DNA from: Arthrobacter sp. H16F315
GTDB taxonomy: Bacteria > Actinomycetota > Actinomycetes > Actinomycetales > Micrococcaceae
Direction of reading: 5' to 3'
DNA length: 64,000 nucleotides
Assembly: GCF_024124825.1 (NCBI RefSeq)
Contig: NZ_JAMXSS010000002.1
Span: forward strand, 3,764,169 to 3,828,168
Shown here piece after piece: positions 18,957 to 27,336 of this stretch. Positions within the stretch are counted from its first letter, which is position 1; every line of letters starts with the position of its first letter. A program made the translations under genes and the position numbers. The notes under the pieces are model-generated. The model was not told the origin of the DNA. It saw only the letters and a list, made by a program, of their open reading frames with translations, and ran no database searches.

Positions 18957-19513
18957 AGCCGACCATCCAGCCGGCCCGGGGAAACCGTCCCTGCCGGCCC
19001 AGCCCGTCCGCCGCCGGCCGGCTCCTCGGCAAGGTGGTCCTCGCCATCGCGTTGCTCTGCGGCACAGTTTCCGGCTGCGCCGCGGCCCCGGAGCTAAACG
19101 GCGATGCCGCCCGGGAACTGCAATCGCAGGTCCTTACCGTGACCGAAGCAGCCGCCGCCAACGATCCGGCAGCGGCCCTGCGGCACCTGGACGGCCTCGT
19201 CCAGAAACTGGACGAGGCGGCCGGCCGCGGCGAGGTGTCCTTCCAACGCCACCAGAGCATCCGGAAGTCCATCGATACCGTCCGCACGGACCTCAACGCC
19301 CAGCAGGCGGCCGCCGAAACGGCGCGGGTCGCCGCCGAACAGGAAGCGGCGGCCCAGGCCCAAGCTGCCGCCCAAGCCCAAGCCGCCGCCCAGGCCGCCG
19401 CCCAGGCCCAAGCCGCCGCCTCAGCTCCTGCGCCCGCGGTCGCACCTGCAGCGCCGGCGGAACCGCCGGCCGACACCGGCAAGGCCAAGGGAAAGGGCAA
19501 GGGCAAGGACTGA
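18953..19513 (+). CDS. Ala/Gln-rich coiled-coil lipoprotein
   Basis: A 186-residue protein with a signal peptide ending in the lipobox VSGC (Cys42), so it is predicted to be anchored on the outer membrane face. Residues about 50-115 are helical and hydrophilic, followed by an AAQAQAAAQ repeat (about 128-160), a Pro/Ala stretch and a KGKGKGKD tail. It resembles the mucin-associated surface-like proteins found after kinase genes in Arthrobacter. The start codon overlaps the kinase stop (ATGA). Function unknown; a sensor or wall-spacer partner of the kinase is plausible. Confidence 0.75.
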   Translation: MKPTIQPARGNRPCRPSPSAAGRLLGKVVLAIALLCGTVSGCAAAPELNGDAARELQSQVLTVTEAAAANDPAAALRHLDGLVQKLDEAAGRGEVSFQRHQSIRKSIDTVRTDLNAQQAAAETARVAAEQEAAAQAQAAAQAQAAAQAAAQAQAAASAPAPAVAPAAPAEPPADTGKAKGKGKGKD

Positions 19514-19594
19514 GGCAGTCCACTGGACCGTCAGCTCCGCCCGGACGACGGCGGGTCCAACCATAGGGGCCGTGCCGCCCGAGCCGAGACAGCA

Positions 19595-19630
19595 CAACGC
19601 CCCGCGTTCCTTTCGGAAGGCGGGGCGTTG
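19595..19630. terminator. Bidirectional terminator between the lipoprotein gene and icd
   Basis: CAACGCCCCGC (19595-19605) pairs with GCGGGGCGTTG (19620-19630), and the loop contains TTCC/GGAA, giving a near-continuous hairpin. It lies between convergent genes, 18 bp from the icd stop. T-tracts are weak on both sides. Confidence 0.75.
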
Positions 19631-19648
19631 TCTGTCGCCGGACGGCTG

Positions 19649-21868
19649 CTAGCCGAGCATGGAGAGCACGTCGCTGAACTTCGCCGACGGCCGCATGGCT
19701 GCGGTGACCTTGGCCTCGTCCGGGTGGTAGTAGCCGCCGAGGTCCACCGGGGAACCCTGGACTGCCAGAAGTTCGCCGATGATAGTGTCCTCACCGGAGT
19801 CCAGCGCCCCGGAGACTGCGGCAAACGCCGCGGCCAGCTCGGCGTCGTCGGTCTGGCGGGACAGTTCCTGGGCCCAGAACTTGGCCAGGTAGAAGTGGCT
19901 GCCGCGGTTATCAAGCTCGCCGGCCTTGCGCTTAGGGGACTTGTTCTCCAACAGGAAGGTCCCCGTGGCGCGGTCCAGGGTGTCGGCCAGGATCTGCGCA
20001 CGGGCGTTGTCCGTGGAGGTGGCAAGGTGCTCGAAGCTGACGGCGAGGGCCAGGAACTCACCCAGGCTGTCCCAGCGCAGGTGGTTTTCGCTGAGCAGCT
20101 GCTGGACGTGCTTCGGGGCGGACCCGCCGGCGCCGGTTTCGAACAGTCCGCCGCCGTTGATCAACGGAACCACTGAGAGCATCTTGGCGCTGGTACCCAG
20201 TTCCAGGATCGGGAACAGGTCCGTCAGGTAGTCGCGCAGCACGTTCCCGGTCACCGAGATGGTGTCTTCGCCCTTGCGGATTCGTTCCAGGGTAAAGGCC
20301 GTGGCATCTTCCGGAGTCATAATGGCGATCTGCAGGCCCTCGGTGTCGTAGTCCTTGAGGTACTCCTCAACCTTGGCGATCATCCGGGCGTCATGGGCAC
20401 GGCTCTTATCCAGCCAGAAAATAGCCGGCATGGCCGAAGCGCGTGCACGGGTGACGGCCAGCTTGACCCAGTCACGGATCGGCACATCCTTGGTCTGGCA
20501 GGCACGCCAGATATCACCCGGGGCGACCTGGTGCTCGATCAGCACGGTGCCGGCGTCGTCAATGAGCTGGACGGTGCCAGCGGACTGGATCTCGAAGGTT
20601 TTGTCGTGGCTGCCGTATTCCTCTGCGGCCTGGGCCATCAAGCCGACGTTCGGGACGGTACCCATCGTGGTCGGGTCAAAGGCACCGTGGGCGCGGCAGT
20701 CGTCGATGACCACCTGGTAAATGCCGGCGTAGCTGCTGTCCGGCAGGACGGCGAGCGTGTCGGCCTCCTGGCCGTCACGGCCCCACATGTGGCCGGAGCT
20801 GCGGATCATGGCTGGCATGGAGGCGTCCACGATCACGTCGGAGGGCACGTGCAGGTTGGTGATGCCCTTGTCGGAATCAACCATGGCCAGCTCAGGCCCG
20901 TCGTTGAGGCCCTTCTTGATGGCCGCTTCAACTTCGCCGCGGATCTCCTCGGGGAGGTCCTCAAGGCCATTGAGGATCGAGGCCAGGCCGTTGTTCGGGC
21001 TCAGTCCGGCGGCAGCGATCTGGGCACCGTAGCTGTCAAAGAGTTCCGAGAAGTAAGCGGTGACAACGTGGCCGAAGATGATGGGGTCCGAGATTTTCAT
21101 CATGGTCGCCTTGAGGTGGGCGGAGAACAGCACACCCTCGTCCTTGGCCCGTGCCACCTGGGCCGCGAGGAAGGTGTCCAGGGCGGCCGCGCGCATCACT
21201 GTACCGTCGATGACCTCGCCGGCCAGGACGGGGAAGGCCCGCTTGAGGACCTTGACCGTGCCGTCGGCCTTGACCAGCTGGATCTTGACTTTTCCGTCGG
21301 CCTCGATGACCACGGATTTCTCGGTGGAGCGGAAATCATCGGCGTCCATCGTAGCCACGTTGGTCTTGGACGCGGAGTTCCAGGCGCCCATGCTGTGCGG
21401 GTTCTGGCGGGCGTAGGCCTTGACCGAGAGGGGTGCGCGGCGGTCCGAGTTGCCTTCACGCAGCACCGGGTTGACGGCGGAACCCTTGATCTTGTCGTAG
21501 CGGGAGCGGACGTCCGTCTCGTCGTCCGAGGAGGGGTTGTCCGGGTAGTCCGGGAGGGCGTAGCCCTGGGCCTGGAGTTCCGCGACGGCGGCCTTCAGCT
21601 GAGGCGTCGACGCGCTGATGTTGGGCAGCTTGATGATGTTGGCTTCGGGCTGCTTGACCAGTGCGCCAAGTTCGGCCAGGGCGTCACTGACACGCTGCTC
21701 TTCGGTGAGGTAGTCGCCAAACGCGGCGATGATGCGGCCGGCCAGCGAAATGTCGCGGGTCTCCACTGCCACACCGGCCGTCGAAGCGAAGGCTTCGACA
21801 ATCGGCAAGAACGAATAGGTTGCCAGCATCGGCGCTTCGTCGGTGTGGGTATAGATAATCTTTGCCAT
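19649..21868 (-). CDS. icd: NADP-dependent isocitrate dehydrogenase, monomeric type
   Basis: A 739-residue enzyme of the monomeric IDH-II family, matching the family length. The N-terminus ([22 protein letters not shown]) and segments such as [14 protein letters not shown] and [15 protein letters not shown] are family hallmarks, the last carrying substrate and metal contacts. It converts isocitrate to 2-oxoglutarate with NADPH formation in the TCA cycle. GGGAGA precedes the start. It is transcribed alone, convergent with the kinase/lipoprotein pair. Confidence 0.97.
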   Translation of the reverse strand: MAKIIYTHTDEAPMLATYSFLPIVEAFASTAGVAVETRDISLAGRIIAAFGDYLTEEQRVSDALAELGALVKQPEANIIKLPNISASTPQLKAAVAELQAQGYALPDYPDNPSSDDETDVRSRYDKIKGSAVNPVLREGNSDRRAPLSVKAYARQNPHSMGAWNSASKTNVATMDADDFRSTEKSVVIEADGKVKIQLVKADGTVKVLKRAFPVLAGEVIDGTVMRAAALDTFLAAQVARAKDEGVLFSAHLKATMMKISDPIIFGHVVTAYFSELFDSYGAQIAAAGLSPNNGLASILNGLEDLPEEIRGEVEAAIKKGLNDGPELAMVDSDKGITNLHVPSDVIVDASMPAMIRSSGHMWGRDGQEADTLAVLPDSSYAGIYQVVIDDCRAHGAFDPTTMGTVPNVGLMAQAAEEYGSHDKTFEIQSAGTVQLIDDAGTVLIEHQVAPGDIWRACQTKDVPIRDWVKLAVTRARASAMPAIFWLDKSRAHDARMIAKVEEYLKDYDTEGLQIAIMTPEDATAFTLERIRKGEDTISVTGNVLRDYLTDLFPILELGTSAKMLSVVPLINGGGLFETGAGGSAPKHVQQLLSENHLRWDSLGEFLALAVSFEHLATSTDNARAQILADTLDRATGTFLLENKSPKRKAGELDNRGSHFYLAKFWAQELSRQTDDAELAAAFAAVSGALDSGEDTIIGELLAVQGSPVDLGGYYHPDEAKVTAAMRPSAKFSDVLSMLG

Positions 21869-22115
21869 TGCTCGGGCGTCTCCCTGAAGGTCTGGGTATT
21901 TCCGGAATTTTGTGCCATTTCAACACCCCTAACTTACCCGAGGGAGCACGGTTGCCACCTACCGGCGTCGTGCTCCGACGGGTCCGTGACATCCCCGCCG
22001 GGTCGTGACAAAAATTGACAAGATACTTTACAGGTTCGTCAAAGTGCCGTAGTTTCGTTCCCATCACCGCGGCCGTTACCACCGGCCGTCCCGATCTCCA
22101 CCGGTTAGGACACCC

Positions 22116-23115
22116 ATGAGAACACCCAAGACTCTGGCCACCAGCCTGCTCAGCATCTCGGCAGCGGCGCTGTTGGCGTTGAGCGCCGCGGGCGCGGCGA
22201 GCGCAGCCCCGGCATCCGGCAACGCACCGACGGAAACGTCGGGTGTCACCAGCCACGCCGTTCTCGAAACGGGCGGCGCGGAGTACTGGACGGCGGAGCG
22301 GATGCGCAACGCCGTCCCCGGTGACGTGCTGGCCGAAAAAGCGGTGCAGCGCGGCGCCGGGTCAAAGGCCGCGCTGAACCGCCCGGCGGCTGGAGCGCCG
22401 AGTACCGTCGAGGCCCTTGCCCCGAAGAAACAGGGGGCGGATATCCAGACCAAGGCGAACGCCAGCGAAACTCCGGTCAAGCACATCGGCAAGGTCTTTT
22501 TTTACGCTCGGCGGCACTAACTACGTGTGCTCCGGCAATTCGGTCTCCGCCACGAACAAAAGCACCGTCTCCACGGCCGGCCACTGCATCAACGAGGGCC
22601 CGGGTGCCTTCGCCACCAAGTTCACGTTTGTCCCGGCCTACCTCAACGGGTCCGCACCCTACGGCATGTGGACGGCCAAGGCCCTCTACGCCCCGACACA
22701 GTGGAGCTCCGGCGGCGATATGACGTACGACACCGGCTTCGCGGTGATGAACACCCTCAACGGCCAGAAGCTTGCGGATGCCGTCGGTGCCTCGGGCGTG
22801 AAGTTCAGCGCTGCCCGCGGCCTGGCCTACAAGGCATTCGGCTACCCCGCGGCCGCTCCCTTCAACGGTGAGTCCCTCAAGAGCTGCAGCGGCACCGCCG
22901 TCAACGACTCCTCCAACCCGCAGTTCAATACCCAGGGCATTCCCTGCAACATGACCGGCGGTTCCTCGGGTGGCCCGTGGTTTATTGGGACCAGCTCCAC
23001 CGGCTACCAGAACTCTGTCAACAGCTACGGCTACGGCAGTAATTCCACCACCATGTTCGGCCCGTACTGGGGATCCGTCATCCAGCAGGCGTACAACACC
23101 GCGGCCGCTTCCTAG
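22116..23115 (+). pseudogene. Secreted trypsin-like serine protease (S1 family), frameshifted
   Basis: Two frames join into a 332-residue secreted peptidase. A Sec signal peptide (about 1-30, ending ASAAPA) and a pro-region (about 31-125) precede the S1 domain with His156 (STAGHC), Asp205 (YDTGFAV) and Ser284 (GGSSGGPW). Paired cysteines flank His and Ser. The frame breaks at a run of seven T (22497-22503); with six T the text reads KVFFTLGGTNYVCSG, as in homologues. The first frame otherwise stops at 22520. AGGA lies before ATG 22116. Either a real disruption or a homopolymer error. The protein would act outside the cell. Confidence 0.85.
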
Positions 23116-23138
23116 GAAAGCAGCCACACCCACACCAG

Positions 23139-23195
23139 CGCGGGGTCACGCGCGGTCCATCTCCAGCAGCGGGGATGGGCCGCCGTGGCCCCGCG
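23139..23195. terminator. Possible bidirectional terminator between protease and RpiR genes
   Basis: CGCGGGGTCAC (23139-23149) can pair with GTGGCCCCGCG (23185-23195) with one G-U, closing a loop of about 35 nt, between convergent genes. The long loop and lack of T-tract make it uncertain. Confidence 0.35.
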
Positions 23196-23212
23196 TTGCC
23201 GTATCCGGGCCG

Positions 23213-24079
23213 TTACTGGCGCGGGCCCGGCCGTCCCAGCACGGCCTCGCGCGTGGTCTCCAGCGCTTCCAGCGTGGCCCCGTAGCTGAGCCGCGCCACA
23301 CTCACAAAGAGGCAGTCCACCACGGAGAGCTGGGCGATCCGGGACACCATGGCGCCGGAACGGAATGCCGTCTCGCGCACTACGGTAAACAGGCTGAGGT
23401 CGGCTTCCTGGACGATCGGCGAGGCTGCCGCGTTGCTGACCGCCACCGTCACCGCGCCCGAGGCCTTCGCCCGGCGGAGGAACTCGATGGTCTCCCGGGT
23501 CCGGCCGCTGTGCGAAAAGGCAACCGCCACATCCGCCGGACCCATCAGCGAGGCCCCCATCAGCGCATCATGCTGGTCGCGGAACGACGTCGCCTGCCGC
23601 CGGATCCGGAAAAGTTTGTATCGGAGGTCATCCGCGACAATCGACCCGGCGCCCACTCCGTAGATCAGTGTGTGCGGCGCGGCATTGATTTTTTCCGCGA
23701 CGGCGCCGAGCACGTTCAGGTCCAGGCCGTCAAGGGTCTCCTGGATTCCCATCGTCTCGGTGTACCGGACCTTGGCGACGGCGTCCGCGAGTGAGTCCTC
23801 CGGCCGGATGTCTTCGCCGAACTTCTTCCCCTCCGTCCCGGTGCCGTGCTCCCGGCCGATTTCAGTGGCCAGTGCCAGCCGGAGCTGGACGTAGCCGCTG
23901 AACCCGATGGCCCGGCAGAACCGCACCACCGACGGTTCCGAGGTGTTGCACATGGTGGCGAGCTCGGAAATGGTCAGGCCCAGCACAACGCCCGGGTCGG
24001 CGACGATCACCTCTGCAACGCGCCGGGCAGCGGGCGCCAGTGACGGCATCAGGGAATGGATGGTGGACTGGATACTCAC
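23213..24079 (-). CDS. MurR/RpiR-family transcriptional regulator
   Basis: A 288-residue regulator with an N-terminal HTH_6 domain (about 1-77, LTISELATMCNTSEPSVVRFCRAIGF) and a C-terminal SIS sugar-phosphate-binding domain (about 125-255, with YGVGAGSIVADDL and FSHSGRTRETIEFL). MurR senses MurNAc-6-phosphate in E. coli; other members sense other sugar phosphates. It is the last of three co-directional genes (M20 peptidase, serine hydrolase, this gene) and is the natural candidate regulator of the divergent peptide-transport operon. TGAATT-type dyads between the two arms fit an RpiR operator. Confidence 0.88.
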   Translation of the reverse strand: MSIQSTIHSLMPSLAPAARRVAEVIVADPGVVLGLTISELATMCNTSEPSVVRFCRAIGFSGYVQLRLALATEIGREHGTGTEGKKFGEDIRPEDSLADAVAKVRYTETMGIQETLDGLDLNVLGAVAEKINAAPHTLIYGVGAGSIVADDLRYKLFRIRRQATSFRDQHDALMGASLMGPADVAVAFSHSGRTRETIEFLRRAKASGAVTVAVSNAAASPIVQEADLSLFTVVRETAFRSGAMVSRIAQLSVVDCLFVSVARLSYGATLEALETTREAVLGRPGPRQ

Positions 24080-24148
24080 GTACGGCTCCCTGGGTTCGGG
24101 CCCTGCCCTGCGGTCCCTGCGGCGCAGTCCGCCCAGGGTTCTCGGATT

Positions 24149-25741
24149 CTATGTTGTGGCGCGCGCCGCGACGTCCAACGACGTGGACGCGACGGCAGTG
24201 AAACTCAGGCTCTGCACTTTGGGCGTCGCCTCGGGGGTCATCAACAGCCGGCATTTGAGATCCCCGCGTGTTCCGCGAATCACCCATTCGAGCCGCGCTG
24301 CCGTTATGCTCAGGCCCGGTCCGCCGGCGTCGTACCGCAGCGGCCCCACCTCGGCGAGCGCCTGCTGCAGGTGGTGCCGCCGGTCCGCGATCGATTCATC
24401 CAGCTCTACGTTGCCGGCGAACACCGAGCGTGCCAGGCCGTCATCCCACGCTTCGACAAGGCGCTCGACGACGGAGCGCGCCGCCAGCGTTTCCGGCCAC
24501 GGCGCCACCGCGGTCAGCGCAGGCTCCCCGGCAGCCGGCTCCCCGGCAGCAGGCTCCGCAGCAGCCGGCACCGCGGACCCGCCGGGCGGGATTCCGGTGT
24601 CAGCCTGCAGCACCCCGGCAAGGACTCCGCGGACCAGTTCGCCGACTTTCGCGTAGCTGGCGTTCTCGAAACCGACGACGGCGGTCCCGCTCGCGGGGTG
24701 CCAGGTCATGTGCGAACTGAAGCCCGGATAGCCGCCCGAGTGGCCGATGACCAGCCCCCGGGCCGGGTCTTCCAACACCCGGAGCCCAAAGCCGTAGCCT
24801 CCGATGCCTTCCACCGCCCCGGCGCCGCCTTCGAGCCGCTCCGGACCGGGCCAGCTGTGCAGCTGCTGCATTTCCCGGCGGCTGGCCCGGCTCAGCGCTT
24901 CCCCGGGAGGTTCCGGCCCGTCGGTGAATCCGTCGGCCAGCCAGTCCGCCCAGCGGCCAAGATCAGCAAGGGTGCTGAACAGCCCGCCGATCGCCGAGAA
25001 CGCGCCGGACCCGCTGAACGGCTGTAGTTCCCAAACCTCGCCGCGCCGGCAATAGCCCTGCGCCACTCCCCCGGCCGCGGTGACGCGCGCGTCGAAGCCG
25101 GTGCCCAAGAGCCCCAGCGGCTCAAGCAGTTCCTGCCGGACGACGTCGGTGTAGCCGCGCCCGGCGGCCGCCGCAATGACCGCTCCCAGCATGGCGTAGC
25201 CCAGGTTGGAGTATTCGTAGTCAGTGCCGGGCGTGCGGACCAGGCGCACCCCGGCTCCGAGCAGCGCCTCGAAGTCCGTGACTGACATGGCTTCCTGCCG
25301 GTCGGCCCAGGGATCGTCGGTGGGCAGGCCGCCGGACATGCTCAGGAGCATCCGCAGGGTCAGCGGACCGTTGGGCATGTCCCCTCCCGGGCCGATCAGC
25401 TTTAGGTAGGGCAGGTGTGCCGAGACCTCGCTGTCGAGGTCCAGGAGCCCGCGGTCGCGCAGGATCAGGACGGCAGCAGCGGTGAACGATTTTGTGCAGG
25501 ACGCGATCCGGAAGGCGGTATCGGCCTGCGGCGGACGGCCGGCCGCATCGACGCTGCCGCGCAGGACGGCGGCCCGCAGCTTCCCCCGGCTGAAGACACC
25601 GACGGCGAGCGCCGGCGCTGTTCCGGCAGCGGCCCGGTCCGCGGCCATGGCCTCAAGCCGTGCCTGGTCCTGGTCCTGGTCCTGGGCCCGGGGATCTGCG
25701 CCGGGCTGCCCGCCCGCACCGGCGGTGAGCCCGGCACTCAT
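24149..25741 (-). CDS. Serine hydrolase, class C beta-lactamase/DD-peptidase family, with extra C-terminal domain
   Basis: A 530-residue penicillin-recognising-type hydrolase. SxxK is Ser81-Cys-Thr-Lys84, YxN is Tyr177-Ser-Asn179, and HSGGYPG supplies the third motif. A Pro/Ala/Glu linker with an AAGEP repeat (about 405-425) leads to an added domain of about 100 residues. There is no clear signal peptide, so it may act in the cytosol on imported peptides (D-aminopeptidase or esterase activity). QDQDQDQ near residue 21 is a simple repeat. Its start overlaps the M20 stop (ATGA). Antibiotic resistance is not implied. Confidence 0.85.
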   Translation of the reverse strand: MSAGLTAGAGGQPGADPRAQDQDQDQARLEAMAADRAAAGTAPALAVGVFSRGKLRAAVLRGSVDAAGRPPQADTAFRIASCTKSFTAAAVLILRDRGLLDLDSEVSAHLPYLKLIGPGGDMPNGPLTLRMLLSMSGGLPTDDPWADRQEAMSVTDFEALLGAGVRLVRTPGTDYEYSNLGYAMLGAVIAAAAGRGYTDVVRQELLEPLGLLGTGFDARVTAAGGVAQGYCRRGEVWELQPFSGSGAFSAIGGLFSTLADLGRWADWLADGFTDGPEPPGEALSRASRREMQQLHSWPGPERLEGGAGAVEGIGGYGFGLRVLEDPARGLVIGHSGGYPGFSSHMTWHPASGTAVVGFENASYAKVGELVRGVLAGVLQADTGIPPGGSAVPAAAEPAAGEPAAGEPALTAVAPWPETLAARSVVERLVEAWDDGLARSVFAGNVELDESIADRRHHLQQALAEVGPLRYDAGGPGLSITAARLEWVIRGTRGDLKCRLLMTPEATPKVQSLSFTAVASTSLDVAARATT

Positions 25742-27096
25742 ACGTTTGCCAGGAAATCCTGCAGGATGAGCTGCCCGCTGCGGACGCTCGCGACCGGGAC
25801 CCTCTCGTCCACACCGTGGACGCCGTCCACGGTGCGCCCCTCGGGATCGGCGCCCAACGGCGCGAAACCGAAGCAGGAAATCCCCAGCGGCGCGAAGGCC
25901 TTGGCATCCGTCCCGCCGCCCATGCAGTACGGCACCACAACGGCGGCCGGGTCGTGCCGCAGCAGCGCCCGGCGCATCGAATCAAACCAGTGCGAATCCG
26001 CGTCCGATTGCGTGGGCGGTTGGTGGGAAAGGAATTCCCGGGTGATTCCGGGCCCCAGCAGCGCATCGATGGTCTCCATCGTGGAGCCCTCGGTGCCCGG
26101 CAGGCAGCGGATGTCGATGTCGGCCTCGGCGACGCCCGGAATGACGTTGACCTTGTAGCCGGCACGCAACACTGTGGGGGTGGCGGAGCAGCGCACGGTC
26201 ACCCCCGCCACCGTTCCCGCGGTACCCATGGCGTCGATCGCCAGGGCCACGCCGGCCTCGGTCGCCAGGTCCGCCTGGTGCCCCAGCGCCGCGGAAGTCT
26301 GCTCGATGTAGGTGCGCACGGCCGGGGTGAGCGTGAGCGGCCAGCGGTGGCTGCCCACCCGCTCCAGCCCGGAGATCAGCGTTTTGACGGCGTTGGCCGG
26401 CACCGGCCGGGAGCCGTGGCCGGAGGTTCCTTCGGCGCGGACCCGGATGTGCAGGGTACCCCGTTCGGCCACCGCCACCGGGTACAGCCGGACCTGGGCG
26501 CCGTCCACGGCTGTGAGGAGCGTTGCGTGGCCGCCGGACTCGCCGATGGCGGCCTCGACGCCGGCGAACAGGTCCGGGTGCTCGGCCGCCAGCCAAAGCG
26601 CCCCGTAGTCGCCCTTGTCCTCCTCGTCGGCGACAAAGGCCACCACGATGTCCCGTTGCGGCCGGGTTCCGGCTGCCGACCACTCCAGCAGGGTAGCGAG
26701 GGTCATGGCCGCCATGTCCTTCATGTCGGAGGCACCCCGTCCGTAGATGTAGCCGCCGTCGATCTCGCCGGAAAAGGGATCGCGGCTCCACTGCTCCGGC
26801 TCGGCCGGCACCACGTCGAGGTGGGCGTGGACCAGCAGGCCCGGCAGCGACCGGTCGGTGCCCTCGATCCGCACTACCACCGAGGCGCGTTCCGGCGAGG
26901 GTCCCAGCAGGAGGGGGGTGTAGCCGGCGGCCTCCAGCAGCGAGGCAATGTATTCCGCGCACTCCCGTTCCCCGGCGCTCCTGCCCTCCCCGTGGTTGGT
27001 CGTGTCGAAGCGGATCAGCCGGGCGCACAGTTCGGCCGCGTCGGTCGGCGGAGCACCTGCCTCCGGTCCGGGGGGTCGTCGCAGTGCTCTGAGCAT
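25738..27096 (-). CDS. M20-family zinc metallopeptidase
   Basis: A 452-residue co-catalytic metallopeptidase. Metal ligands and catalytic residues are visible: His92 and Asp94 in HAHLDVVP, Asp124 (GRGASDMKDM), Glu158/Glu159 (ADEED), and the late His in GVHGVDERVP. The lid domain sits in the middle (about 215-330). It belongs with ArgE/DapE/CPG2-like enzymes that hydrolyse N-acyl amino acids or dipeptides. First gene of the leftward arm, and its stop overlaps the serine hydrolase start. In this locus, cleavage of imported cell-wall peptides is likely. Confidence 0.88.
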   Translation of the reverse strand: MLRALRRPPGPEAGAPPTDAAELCARLIRFDTTNHGEGRSAGERECAEYIASLLEAAGYTPLLLGPSPERASVVVRIEGTDRSLPGLLVHAHLDVVPAEPEQWSRDPFSGEIDGGYIYGRGASDMKDMAAMTLATLLEWSAAGTRPQRDIVVAFVADEEDKGDYGALWLAAEHPDLFAGVEAAIGESGGHATLLTAVDGAQVRLYPVAVAERGTLHIRVRAEGTSGHGSRPVPANAVKTLISGLERVGSHRWPLTLTPAVRTYIEQTSAALGHQADLATEAGVALAIDAMGTAGTVAGVTVRCSATPTVLRAGYKVNVIPGVAEADIDIRCLPGTEGSTMETIDALLGPGITREFLSHQPPTQSDADSHWFDSMRRALLRHDPAAVVVPYCMGGGTDAKAFAPLGISCFGFAPLGADPEGRTVDGVHGVDERVPVASVRSGQLILQDFLANV

Positions 27097-27156
27097 TAAT
27101 GGTCACGGTTGGGTCTCCCTGGATGGTTTTCTGAACACCTCGGCTATAGGGTGAGC

Positions 27157-27200
27157 GTAAGTGAATTGCATCACGTTATTCAATCCGGTAATTCATTTAC
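27157..27200. promoter_or_regulatory. Candidate RpiR operator in the divergent promoter region
   Basis: GTAAGTGAATT (27157-27167) and AATTCATTTAC (27190-27200) are inverted repeats with 10 of 11 positions matching. A second pair, TGAAT (27162-27166) and ATTCA (27178-27182), overlaps it. TTGCAT and TAATTC with a 17-nt spacer lie inside the dyad and could be the promoter for the transport operon. TGAAwT-type half sites are usual for RpiR proteins. Located between the divergent starts at 27096 and 27337. Confidence 0.5.
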
Positions 27201-27336
27201 ATGCTGGTTACATCCGCGACACAACTCCCGGATACCTTGAAGCCGTCCCCCGGCCCTGCCAGGGGCACGGCGCCAGCCGCCATCAGACGCACTGATCAGA
27301 GCACCACGCTGATCACTGAACCACTAGGGGAACGCG

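Noticed and set aside
20393..22018. A 541-codon plus-strand frame across icd
   Set aside because: Shadow of the minus-strand isocitrate dehydrogenase, with no family features.
22005..22043. Promoter of the protease gene at TTGACA 22015-22020
   Set aside because: The -35 is perfect but no acceptable -10 stands at 15-19 nt, so I did not call it.
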